NCBI GenBank assembly: GCA_963734085.1
Contig: CAVTFT010000019.1
Span: 248,001-312,000, forward strand
Origin: CAIWHR01 sp963734085
GTDB lineage: Bacteria; Pseudomonadota; Gammaproteobacteria; Burkholderiales; Casimicrobiaceae
Length of the DNA: 64,000 nucleotides
Direction: 5' to 3'
The notes under the pieces are model-generated. The model ran no database searches. It saw nothing but the letters and a program-made list of their open reading frames with translations, and was not told the origin of the DNA. Below are positions 54,760 through 64,000 of this stretch, in pieces. The position numbers were made by a program, and so were the translations under genes. The stretch's first letter is position 1; every line of letters begins with the position of its first letter.

Positions 54760-57207
54760 TTAGTGCTTGATGAGCGCGGGGATGAGCGCCGGCTTTTCTT
54801 CCGGAGCTACGGGCGCCACGGCCGGAGCCTCTTCCGTCGTCTCCGGAAGCGGCGTCGGCTGCCGCTCGAGGGCGGCCTCCAGCACCTGCTCGATCCAGCG
54901 CACCGGCCTGATCTCGAGACGGTTCTTGATCTCGTCCGGGATCTCGGCCAGATCCTTGACGTTCTCTTCCGGAATCAGCACGGTCTTGATGCCGCCGCGT
55001 CCCGCCGCAAGGAGCTTTTCCTTGAGGCCGCCGATCGGCAGCACCTCGCCGCGCAGCGTGATCTCGCCGGTCATCGCGACATCCGCACGCACCGGAATGC
55101 CGGTGAGGATCGAGACGATCGCGGTGACGATTGCGCCACCCGCCGACGGACCGTCCTTCGGCGTCGCGCCTTCGGGCAGGTGAATGTGCAGGTCGGTCTT
55201 CTGATAGAAGTCCGCCGCGACGCCGAGCGTCTTCGAGCGATGGCGCACGACCGAAATCGCCGCCGCGATCGATTCGTTCATCACGTCGCCCAGCTTGCCC
55301 GTCGTCGTCGTCTTGCCCTTGCCCGGCAGCGCGACCGCTTCGACCGTCAGCAGGTCGCCGCCCACTTCGGTCCAGGCGAGACCGGTGACCTGTCCCACCT
55401 GGTTCTTCTTTTCCGCGAGGCCGTACGTGAATCGCCGCACACCCAGATACTTGTCGAGGTTCTTCGAATTGACGTCGATCGGCCCCTTCGCGACACGCGC
55501 CTTGCCTTCGCTCTTGCGCAGCAGCAGCGCCTTCACGACCTTGCGGCAGATCTTGCTGATGTCGCGCTCGAGATTGCGCACGCCCGCCTCGCGCGTGTAG
55601 AAGCGCACGATGTCGCGCAGCGCGCTTTCGGCGACATGCACCTCGGACTCCTTCAAGCCGTTGAGCTTGATCTGCTTCGGCAGCAGGTACTGCTTGGCGA
55701 TCGCGATCTTCTCGTCCTCGGTGTAGCCGGAGAGCCGGATGACTTCCATCCGGTCAAGCAGCGGCGCCGGAATGTTCATCGTGTTCGCCGTCGTGACGAA
55801 CATCACGTCGGACAGGTCGTACTCGACTTCGACGTAGTGGTCGACGAACGTCGTGTTCTGCTCCGGGTCGAGCACTTCGAGCAATGCCGAAGACGGATCG
55901 CCACGGAAGTCCATCCCCATCTTGTCGACCTCGTCCAGCAGGAACAGCGGGTTGCGGACGCCGACCTTGGTCATGTTCTGCAGGATCTTGCCCGGCATCG
56001 AGCCAATGTACGTGCGGCGATGGCCGCGGATTTCGGCTTCGTCGCGCACGCCGCCGAGGCTCATCCGCACGAACTTGCGATTGGTCGCGCGGGCAATCGA
56101 CTGGCCGAGCGAGGTCTTGCCCACGCCGGGCGGCCCGACGAGGCACAGGATCGGGCCCTTCAGCTTGTCGACGCGCTGTTGCACGGCGAGATACTCGACG
56201 ATCCGTTCCTTCACCTTCTCGAGGCCGTAGTGGTCGGCATCCAGCGTCTTCACCGCGGCGGCGAGGTCCTTGCTGATCTTGCTCTTCTTGCGCCACGGAA
56301 GCCCGAGCAGCGTGTCGATGTAATTGCGCACGACGGTCGCCTCGGCGGACATCGGCGACATCATCTTCAGCTTCTTGAACTCGGCGAGCGCCTTGCCCTC
56401 GGCCTCCTTCGTCATCCGGGCGGCCTTGATCTTCTTTTCCATTTCGTCGAGGTCGGCGTTCTCGTCGCCCTCGCCCAGCTCCTTCTGGATCGCCTTGACC
56501 TGCTCGTTCAGGTAATACTCGCGCTGGCTCTTTTCCATCTGCCGCTTCACGCGGCCGCGGATGCGCTTCTCGACCTGGAGGATGTCGACTTCGCCTTCGA
56601 GGAGGCCAAGCAGGTGCTCGAGGCGCTTGCCGACGACGCCCATTTCGAGGATTTCCTGCTTTTGCTCGAGCTTCAACGGCAGATGCGCGGCGATGGCGTC
56701 GGCGAGGCGGCCGCCGTCGTCGATTCCGGCCATCGAGGTGAGGATTTCCGGTGGAATCTTCTTGTTCAGCTTCACGTATTGATCGAACTGCGCGAGAAGC
56801 GCACGCCGCATCGCCTCGACCTCATGGGCCTGACCGGGCTCGCCCGCGAGCGCGGTGGCGCTCGCCGACAGGTATTCGCCTTCGTCCGTCACGCGATCGA
56901 CGCGCGCGCGCTGCGCGCCCTCGACCAGCACTTTGACGGTGCCGTCGGGAAGCTTCAGCATCTGGAGCACCGTGGCGATGCTGCCGATCGAGTAGAGGTC
57001 CTCGGCGGCCGGATCGTCCTTCGCGGCGGACTTCTGCGCGACGAGCAGGATGTGCTTGCCCGCATCCATCGCCACGTCGAGCGCCTTGATCGATTTCGGG
57101 CGACCCACGAACAACGGGATCACCATGTGCGGGAACACGACGACGTCGCGCAACGGGAGGAGCGGCAACGCGGTCATGTCGATTGCGGGGGTCAGTTCGG
57201 TGGCCAT
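54760..57207 (-). CDS. lon: ATP-dependent protease Lon
   Basis: The ATG at 57207 (MATELTPAIDMTALPLLPLR) gives 815 residues, normal for LonA. The open frame runs on upstream, but that part is a shadow of clpX and the intergenic DNA. The N-domain has LPLRDVVVFPHMVIPLFVGR. The AAA+ domain has GPPGVGKTSLGQSIA and a LLDEVDKMGMDFRGDPSSAL segment. The protease domain has the KDGPSAGGAI motif with the catalytic Ser, and the partner Lys in the GGLKEKLLAAGRGGIK region. Lon degrades damaged and regulatory proteins. It lies 233 bases after clpX. Confidence 0.98.
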   Translation of the reverse strand: MATELTPAIDMTALPLLPLRDVVVFPHMVIPLFVGRPKSIKALDVAMDAGKHILLVAQKSAAKDDPAAEDLYSIGSIATVLQMLKLPDGTVKVLVEGAQRARVDRVTDEGEYLSASATALAGEPGQAHEVEAMRRALLAQFDQYVKLNKKIPPEILTSMAGIDDGGRLADAIAAHLPLKLEQKQEILEMGVVGKRLEHLLGLLEGEVDILQVEKRIRGRVKRQMEKSQREYYLNEQVKAIQKELGEGDENADLDEMEKKIKAARMTKEAEGKALAEFKKLKMMSPMSAEATVVRNYIDTLLGLPWRKKSKISKDLAAAVKTLDADHYGLEKVKERIVEYLAVQQRVDKLKGPILCLVGPPGVGKTSLGQSIARATNRKFVRMSLGGVRDEAEIRGHRRTYIGSMPGKILQNMTKVGVRNPLFLLDEVDKMGMDFRGDPSSALLEVLDPEQNTTFVDHYVEVEYDLSDVMFVTTANTMNIPAPLLDRMEVIRLSGYTEDEKIAIAKQYLLPKQIKLNGLKESEVHVAESALRDIVRFYTREAGVRNLERDISKICRKVVKALLLRKSEGKARVAKGPIDVNSKNLDKYLGVRRFTYGLAEKKNQVGQVTGLAWTEVGGDLLTVEAVALPGKGKTTTTGKLGDVMNESIAAAISVVRHRSKTLGVAADFYQKTDLHIHLPEGATPKDGPSAGGAIVTAIVSILTGIPVRADVAMTGEITLRGEVLPIGGLKEKLLAAGRGGIKTVLIPEENVKDLAEIPDEIKNRLEIRPVRWIEQVLEAALERQPTPLPETTEEAPAVAPVAPEEKPALIPALIKH

Positions 57208-57440
57208 ATGCGTCTTCAGGAGGAGGGATTCGATACCAAAATGGGGCCGCGCGCCGCCCGTGTCAAGCCGGAGCGCGGAAATAGCTAAAACCCCTTTCCC
57301 GGCATGACGTTGCGCGACAACACCGCAGGAGGTGGGCGGCTCCGCCGCGACCGCTGCGGCCCGGCTCCGCCGCTCCAAACGAGGGACAAGCACCGCGGCG
57401 GGACGTTCCTGCCGCCCCGGCAGAACCGCCCGGCGTTCGA

Positions 57441-58709
<1,269 letters not shown>

Positions 58710-58799
58710 CAGTCCAGTGGATCAGAGCGTCAACGTGTTTGTCAATCAAGCACCTGGGCGCGAAACTGCCAGAATCGCGGCAGAATCACTTTACCCGCC

Positions 58800-59402
58800 C
58801 TAGACCCGCTTCTGCAAGACCTTGTCGACCAGCCCGTACGCCTGGGCCTCCTCGGCGGTGAGGAAATTGTCGCGCTCGGTGTCCCGGCCGATCTGCTCGA
58901 TCGGCTTGCCGGTGTGCAGCGCAAACAGCTGGTTCAGCCGTTCGCGGAGCTTCAGGATGTACTTCGCGTGGATCTCGACGTCCGACGCCTGGCCCTGAAA
59001 TCCGCCCAGCGGCTGATGGATCATCACGTCCGAGTTGGGGAGCGCAAAGCGCTTGCCCTTGGCGCCCGCGGCGAGCAGGAACGCACCCATCGACGCCGCC
59101 ATGCCCACGCACAGCGTCGAAACATCGGGCTTGATGAACTGCATCGTGTCGTAGATCGCGAAGCCCGCCGCGATCGATCCGCCCGGCGAGTTGATGTAGA
59201 AGTGGATGTCCTTGTCCGGATTCTCGGACTCGAGGAACAGCATCTGGGCGACGACCAGGTTGGCGGTCGCATCGTCGACGGGCCCAACCAGGAACACGAC
59301 GCGTTCCTTCAGCAGGCGCGAGTAGATGTCGTAGGCGCGCTCGCCCCGTCCGCTTTGCTCGATTACCATCGGGATCAGGCCCAGGCCCTTCGGTTGCGTC
59401 AT
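58800..59402 (-). CDS. clpP: ATP-dependent Clp protease proteolytic subunit ClpP
   Basis: The ATG at 59402 gives MTQPKGLGLIPMVIEQSGRG and 200 residues, the normal ClpP length; an upstream extension of the frame is not conserved. The catalytic Ser lies in CVGMAASMGAFLL and the His in MIHQPLGGFQGQASD. The structural NSPGGS motif is present. ClpP forms the proteolytic chamber used with ClpX. Confidence 0.98.
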   Translation of the reverse strand: MTQPKGLGLIPMVIEQSGRGERAYDIYSRLLKERVVFLVGPVDDATANLVVAQMLFLESENPDKDIHFYINSPGGSIAAGFAIYDTMQFIKPDVSTLCVGMAASMGAFLLAAGAKGKRFALPNSDVMIHQPLGGFQGQASDVEIHAKYILKLRERLNQLFALHTGKPIEQIGRDTERDNFLTAEEAQAYGLVDKVLQKRV

Positions 59403-59606
59403 GTTGGCCTCGTTGGTTGCGCGTCGTTGCCGCGGTGCGATTGTACCGTGAGTGGGAAACCCGGGCGCCGCGGCGCCGCGCGTGGCCGACCGGTGTGGCT
59501 GAGTTGGGGACGATCGGCGCCGTGGCAAGCGCCCTCCGCTCCCGCGTTCGCCGCGCTCAGGTGTCGGCTACAAGCGCGCAGCCGACTTCGACCAGCCCCC
59601 TGGGGG

Positions 59607-60920
59607 TCAGTGCTGCGGCGGACTCATCAACTCGTCGAACGCGGTCGGCTTATCGACGACCTTGGCCTGTCCCAGCACCCAGTGAACGACGTTGCGTTCG
59701 ACCGCCAGCGCTTCGAATTCGTTAAGCCGCTCGGGCTTTTCGTAATGCCAGCGCACGACGGCCTCCGGCTGCTCATAGGTCTGCGCGGTCTCCTGCACCA
59801 ATGCCTTGACCTGCTCGGGCTTGGCCGCAAGACCGTGCGCGCGCACGACTTCGGTCAGCACGAGCCCGAGCGCAACGCGATGCTCCGCGCTCGCGCGAAA
59901 GACGTCGGGCGAGAGCTTGATGTCTTCGGCCTTCATCCCCTGCTGGCGCAGGTCAGCGGCCATCCGCCGCATCATCTCCTGGATTTCGAGCTCGACCAGC
60001 GATTTCGGCACGACGAGCTCCGCTTTCTGCCGCAGCGCGGCGAGCGCCTGATCCTTCAACTTGCCCTCGATCTTGCGTTTCAGCTCGAGCTCGAGGTTCG
60101 ACGCGATCTCGGAGTGGAGCTCGTCCAGGCTGCCGCTCGCGATGCCGAAGGCCTTCGCAAACTCGGTGTCAACCGCCGGCAGATGCGGCTCGGCCAGGGC
60201 TTTCACGGTCAGCGTGAAATCCGCCTGTTTTCCGGCGACTTCCTTGCCGTGATAGTCGGCGGGAAACGTGAGGGAAAAGGATTTGGTCTCACCGGCGCGC
60301 ATGCCGGCGACCGCGGTGTCGAACTCGGGCAGCATCCGGCCCTCGCCCAGAACGATCGCAAAATCCTTCGCCTGCCCGCCAGGAAACTCGACGCCGTCGA
60401 TGCGACCCGAAAAATCGACGATCGCGCGGTCGCCGGCGGTCGCGGGCCGGGCAACGTCCTCGTAACGGGTCCGCTGCTTGCGCAGCACCTGAATCGTCGT
60501 CTCGACTTCGGTGGGGCCGACGTCGGCGACGGGACGCTCGATGGTAACGGTGGAAAGATCGCCGATGCGAACTTCCGGATAGACCTCGAACACCGCCGAA
60601 AACTCGAGCTGGTCGGGTGCGCCCTCGCCGCCCGCGCGCGGCTCGATTCGCGGATAGCCGGCGACGCGGACGTTCTGCTCGCGGATCGCGTCGTTGAACG
60701 TCGCCTGCACGCGATCGGAGATCACTTCCGAGCGAACCTGCGGACCGTATTGCTGGGCAACCATCTTGAGCGGCACCTTGCCGGGCCGGAAACCGGGCAC
60801 CTTGACGTTCTTCGCGAGCCGCGCGAGGCGCCGTTCGACCTCGGTCTCGATCTCGACCAGTGGAACGGCCACGTTGAGGCGCCGTTCGAGCTGTCCGATC
60901 GTTTCCAGGCTGGTTTGCAT
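59607..60920 (-). CDS. tig: Trigger factor
   Basis: The start at 60920 (MQTSLETIGQLERRLNVAVP) gives 437 residues. The ribosome-binding signature is VPGFRPGKVPLKMV, the PPIase domain includes GDRAIVDFSGRIDGVEFPGG, and the C-terminal chaperone arms follow. Trigger factor binds nascent chains at the ribosome exit. It lies 30 bases downstream of tRNA-Leu and 204 bases before clpP. Confidence 0.97.
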   Translation of the reverse strand: MQTSLETIGQLERRLNVAVPLVEIETEVERRLARLAKNVKVPGFRPGKVPLKMVAQQYGPQVRSEVISDRVQATFNDAIREQNVRVAGYPRIEPRAGGEGAPDQLEFSAVFEVYPEVRIGDLSTVTIERPVADVGPTEVETTIQVLRKQRTRYEDVARPATAGDRAIVDFSGRIDGVEFPGGQAKDFAIVLGEGRMLPEFDTAVAGMRAGETKSFSLTFPADYHGKEVAGKQADFTLTVKALAEPHLPAVDTEFAKAFGIASGSLDELHSEIASNLELELKRKIEGKLKDQALAALRQKAELVVPKSLVELEIQEMMRRMAADLRQQGMKAEDIKLSPDVFRASAEHRVALGLVLTEVVRAHGLAAKPEQVKALVQETAQTYEQPEAVVRWHYEKPERLNEFEALAVERNVVHWVLGQAKVVDKPTAFDELMSPPQH

Positions 60921-60950
60921 GTGCGTCGAATCCTTGCTATTTTGAGCCGC

Positions 60951-61035
60951 TGGTGCGAAAGGGGGGACTCGAACCCCCACGGGCTGCCCCGCCGGCTCCT
61001 AAGGCCGGTGCGTCTACCAATTCCGCCACTTTCGC
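60951..61035 (-). tRNA. tRNA-Leu (TAG)
   Basis: The minus strand forms an 85-base tRNA with GCGAAAG acceptor, anticodon arm CCGGCCTTAGGAGCCGG (anticodon TAG), a long variable arm (CGGGGCAGCCCGT) as expected for tRNA-Leu, a GGGTTCGAGTCCC T-arm and encoded CCA. It lies just upstream of tig on the same strand. Confidence 0.95.
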
Positions 61036-61220
61036 GAGCTTCCCCGTGGGCGGCATCCGGCAGTCTTCGCCTGGCCGAATCCCACCGCTGGCAGCCGCTT
61101 TCGCCGAACGGGCAAGTATAGCCGAAGCGGAGTAGCGTCGCCAACGGGAAACGTGCGCGACGAGCATTGGGTTCCCGCAGGGAAACATGTTTTTTCGGCG
61201 CAATACGCGCCCTGATCGGT

Positions 61221-62067
61221 GTGTCGGTCGCCCATTACGAAAATTTCCCCGTCGCATCATTCCTGGTCCCGCGGGCGCTCCGCGGCGCCGTGGCGGCGAT
61301 TTACCGGTTCGCGCGCACCGCCGATGATCTGGCCGACGAGGGTGAGGCGTCCCAGGCGGAGCGGCTTGCCGCGCTCGACGCGTGTACAAGCGGCCTCGAG
61401 GCGATCGCCGCCGGCAAACCGCCGAGCACGCCGCCGTTTCGCGGAGCTCGCGATGGCGATTGCCCGCCATCGCTTGCCGCTCGCGCCATTCCACGATCTC
61501 CTCTCCGCGTTCCGGCAGGACGTGACGACGTCGCGCTACGCGAGCGCGACGGAGCTTCTCGATTACTGCCGGCGCTCGGCCAATCCGATCGGGCGGCTGC
61601 TGCTCCATCTCTACGACGCCGCGACACCCGTCAATCTCCAATTGAGCGACGCCATCTGCACCGCGCTGCAACTCGCGAACTTCTGGCAGGACGTTGCGCT
61701 CGACTGGGCCAAAGGTCGCGTCTATCTGCCGCAGGAGGATCTTGCCCGGTTCGGCGTCGCCGAGGCGCAGATCGGCGAAGCGCGCTGCGACGCGGCGTGG
61801 CGCGCGCTGATGGCGTTCGAAACCGCGCGCACGCGGGCAATGCTCGACGCGGGTCGGCCGCTCGTGCGCGCGCTGCCGTGGCGCCTCGCGCTCGAGCTCT
61901 CGGGCGTCCTCGCCGGCGGCTCTCGGATCCTCCATCGGATCGACGCCTCGGGTGGCGACGTGTTCCGGCGGCGGCCGACACTGACGCGCGCGGACTGGGC
62001 GTTGGTCGCGTACCGGGCGCTGTTCCCGCCGCGTCGGAATCGTCTGGCGCGGGGAAGCACGACATGA
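61221..62067 (+). pseudogene. hpnC: Squalene synthase HpnC, frameshifted
   Basis: The GTG at 61221 gives VSVAHYENFPVASFLVPRAL, the usual HpnC start, and the first Asp-rich motif TADDLADEG. Near 61440, in a TTT run, the frame shifts; the second frame gives FAELAMAIARHRLPLAPFHD, the substrate segment LQLANFWQDVALDWAKGRVY and LPQEDLARFG, ending at 62067. Removing one T restores a protein of about 281 residues. HpnC (with HpnD and HpnE) makes squalene from farnesyl diphosphate for hopanoids. As the operon partners are intact, the shift may be a sequencing fault. Confidence 0.9.
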
Positions 62068-62208
62068 GCGCCGCACGGCCGCCAGCGTGGGGGTGCGAAT
62101 GAGCGCGGCGGGCGAAGCCACGGCCCGAAGGGCGCGTCGCCGCGCGATTGAGCCGTCGGCCGTTGGTCCGGCGCATCGCGCAACGGTGATGGCAGTGGAG
62201 GCCGACCA

Positions 62209-63042
62209 GTGACCCCGGATGAATATTGCCAACAGAAAGCCGTGCAGAGCGCCTCGAGCTTCTACTACAGCTTCCTGTTCCTGCCGCCGGAGCGGCGCCG
62301 CGCGATCACCGCGCTCTACGCGTTTTGTCGCGAAGTCGACGACGTCGTCGACGAGCCGCTCGACCCGACCGTCGCGCGCGCGAAGCTCGCCTGGTGGCGC
62401 GAGGAGATCGGCGCGACGTTCGCGGGCACGCCGCAGCATCCGGTCGCGCGCGCGTTAGCTTCCGTGGTAGCGACCTACCGTCTTCCGCAGTCGCATTTCC
62501 AGGCCGTGATCGACGGCATGACGATGGATCTCGACCATACGCGCTATCTCGATTTCGCCGCGCTCGAGGGTTACTGCCATCGCGTTGCCGGCGTCGTCGG
62601 ACTCATGTCGGCGGAAATCTTCGGCTACGCCAACCCGGCAACGAGGCAGTACGCGCGGGATCTCGGCGTTGCCTTCCAGCTCACGAACATCGTCCGTGAC
62701 GTCGGCGAGGACGCGCGCCGCGGCCGCATCTATCTGCCGCACGACGAGCTCGCCCGTCATGGCGTCACCGAAGCCGACCTGCTGAAAGGCGAGTCGAGCA
62801 CGGCTTTTCGTGCGCTGGTGGCCCACCAGGTCGCGCGTGCGCGGACGTGGTACGAGCGGGCCATCGGCGAGCTCCCCGCCGAGGACGCCGTCGCGCAGCG
62901 GCCGGGCCTCATCATGGCGGCGATTTACCGGGCGTTGCTGGACGAGATCACCCGCGACGGTTATCGCGTGCTCGAGCATCGGGTCGCCCTGGCGCCGTTG
63001 CGCAAGCTGTGGATCGCATGGAAAACCGCGCGGCGCGCCTGA
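62209..63042 (+). CDS. hpnD: Presqualene diphosphate synthase HpnD
   Basis: This intact ORF of 277 residues starts at GTG 62209 (VTPDEYCQQKAVQSASSFYY). The two Mg-binding motifs are FCREVDDVVDE (about residues 43-53) and TNIVRDVGEDARRGRIYLPH, with LMSAEIFGYANPATRQYARD between them. It joins two farnesyl diphosphates into presqualene diphosphate. Its end overlaps the hpnE start by 25 bases, so the genes are translationally coupled. Confidence 0.96.
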   Translation: MTPDEYCQQKAVQSASSFYYSFLFLPPERRRAITALYAFCREVDDVVDEPLDPTVARAKLAWWREEIGATFAGTPQHPVARALASVVATYRLPQSHFQAVIDGMTMDLDHTRYLDFAALEGYCHRVAGVVGLMSAEIFGYANPATRQYARDLGVAFQLTNIVRDVGEDARRGRIYLPHDELARHGVTEADLLKGESSTAFRALVAHQVARARTWYERAIGELPAEDAVAQRPGLIMAAIYRALLDEITRDGYRVLEHRVALAPLRKLWIAWKTARRA

Positions 63043-64000
63043 CGAATGAAGCGCCGAAGCGCGCGCCCGGCACGCCGCAGGTCGCTGTCGTCGGCGGCGG
63101 ATGGTCGGGCTGCGCTGCTGCAGTCACGCTCGCGCATGCGGGCGTCGCGGTAACGCTCTTCGAGCAGGCTGCGACGCTTGGCGGTCGCGCCCGTCGCGTC
63201 GCGCTGGACGGGATGTCCCTCGACAACGGCCAGCATCTTGTCGTCGGCGCTTATCGGCACACGCTCGCGGCGATCCGGCGTGTGCATGGCGATGACATCG
63301 ACGCGCTGTTCCACCGGCTGCCGATGACGATGCGCCCGTTCGGCGCTGCGCGCGCCGAAGCGGTGGCGCTGACCGCGTGGCATGCGCCGGCGCCGTTTCA
63401 TCTCGTCCTCGGCGCGCTTGCGGCGCGCGGGCTCGACGTGCGCGAGCGTATCGGCCTCGTCACCGCGTTCCGGCGGCTTCTTCGCGCGGCTCGCCAGGGA
63501 GCCGACAAGGAGACCGTCACCCAGCATCTCGCCGACACGCCGCTGCACGTGATGGCGGCGGTCTGGGAGCCGCTGTGCATTTCGGCGCTCAACACGCCTC
63601 CCGAATCCGCGTCGGCGCGGGTCTTCGGCAACGTGGTCCGCGCGACGTTCACCGGATCGCCGCGGAACAGCGACTTCCTCGTGCCCGCCGTCGATCTCTC
63701 CGCGCTCTTCCCCGACGCCGCAGCGCGGTACGTGAGCCGCCGCGGCGGCATGGTTCGCACCGGCGCTGCCGTGCGCGCGATCGAGCCGCGCGCAACCGGC
63801 ATCGACGTGGCCCTCGGCGCAGAGCGCCAATCCTTCGACGCCGCGATCATCGCCGTGGGTCCGCATCAGCTCGCTACGGCCCTCGGGAACGACGACGCCG
63901 GCCGTGCGGCGCTGCGCGGTGCGCTGGAGCAGGTCTCGGCATTCGCCTACGAGTCGATCACGACGGTATATCTCGCGTACGCGGAGCAGGTCGCGTTGCC
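63018..64000 (+). CDS. hpnE: Hydroxysqualene dehydroxylase HpnE, 3' end beyond window
   Basis: The ATG at 63018 overlaps the end of hpnD. The frame stays open to the window edge (about 327 residues). The FAD-binding Rossmann motif is QVAVVGGGWSG (about residues 21-31), followed by FEQAATLGGRARRVALDG and DNGQHLVVGAYRHTLAAIRR, typical of the HpnE amine-oxidase-like family. Later segments include PLCISALNTPPESASARVFG and FLVPAVDLSALFPD. HpnE reduces hydroxysqualene to squalene, the last step of the HpnCDE route. Confidence 0.94.
   Translation, partial: MENRAARLTNEAPKRAPGTPQVAVVGGGWSGCAAAVTLAHAGVAVTLFEQAATLGGRARRVALDGMSLDNGQHLVVGAYRHTLAAIRRVHGDDIDALFHRLPMTMRPFGAARAEAVALTAWHAPAPFHLVLGALAARGLDVRERIGLVTAFRRLLRAARQGADKETVTQHLADTPLHVMAAVWEPLCISALNTPPESASARVFGNVVRATFTGSPRNSDFLVPAVDLSALFPDAAARYVSRRGGMVRTGAAVRAIEPRATGIDVALGAERQSFDAAIIAVGPHQLATALGNDDAGRAALRGALEQVSAFAYESITTVYLAYAEQVAL

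Noticed and set aside
54730..57288. Long plus-strand open frame (852 codons) opposite lon
   Set aside because: It is the antisense shadow of lon in GC-rich DNA; the encoded sequence is Arg/His/Leu-rich with no domain, while lon on the other strand has every expected motif.

Overview
The window looks like chromosomal DNA from a GC-rich betaproteobacterium. The main evidence is the housekeeping block tig-clpP-clpX-lon-hup with tRNA-Leu, tRNA-Val and tRNA-Asp, an order common in that class, next to an hpnC-hpnD-hpnE squalene/hopanoid operon. The genus cannot be told from the sequence alone.

Layout. 1-800: end of an IS30-type insertion sequence. 881-2673: a decayed array of TIGR02270-family C-terminal pieces, two copies of a 54-residue membrane protein and a broken GNAT acetyltransferase. 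2713-13084 (minus strand): a VgrG-centred type VI secretion (T6SS) payload island. In transcription order it holds a TPR-methyltransferase, VgrG, a DUF6484 protein, TIGR02270, DUF2169, a thiolase/ketoacyl-synthase-like protein, a DUF4150 PAAR-like protein, a candidate zinc-dependent deaminase toxin, and two related 244-residue proteins in the position expected for immunity genes. 13186-24708 (minus): the T6SS sheath/baseplate half: clpV, tssG, tssF, tssE, tagJ, two hcp genes, tssC, tssB, tssA. 24955-31825 (minus): MltA-type lytic transglycosylase, a caspase-fold protein with Sel1 repeats, and an Ig-repeat autotransporter. 31859-33029: IS4-family relics. 33744-43267 (plus): the membrane-complex half tssJ-tssK-tssL-tssM, then tagF and a Ser/Thr kinase. 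43320-45568 (minus): an OmpA-domain protein and FHA protein TagH. 46174-53620: IS110 fragment, DUF1254 lipoprotein, two unrecognised genes and a periplasmic lytic transglycosylase. 53951-64000: tRNAs, hup, lon, clpX, clpP, tig, tRNA-Leu and the hpn operon, which runs off the window.

Together the T6SS genes encode nearly all core parts (TssA-C, TssE-M, Hcp, VgrG), a threonine-phosphorylation control branch (kinase, FHA protein, TagF; no PppA phosphatase seen) and one VgrG-linked effector cassette. The most interesting item is the candidate deaminase effector (4238-4957), with an HSE motif and a PCxxC motif, directly behind a PAAR-like gene.

Caution: many genes carry single-base frameshifts (clpV, vgrG, tssM, the toxin, the thiolase-like gene, DUF6484, GNAT, a lytic transglycosylase, hpnC). 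Coding quality is good on both sides of each break. This can mean sequence error or recent decay, and the sequence alone cannot decide. These genes are entered as pseudogenes with their reconstructed span.
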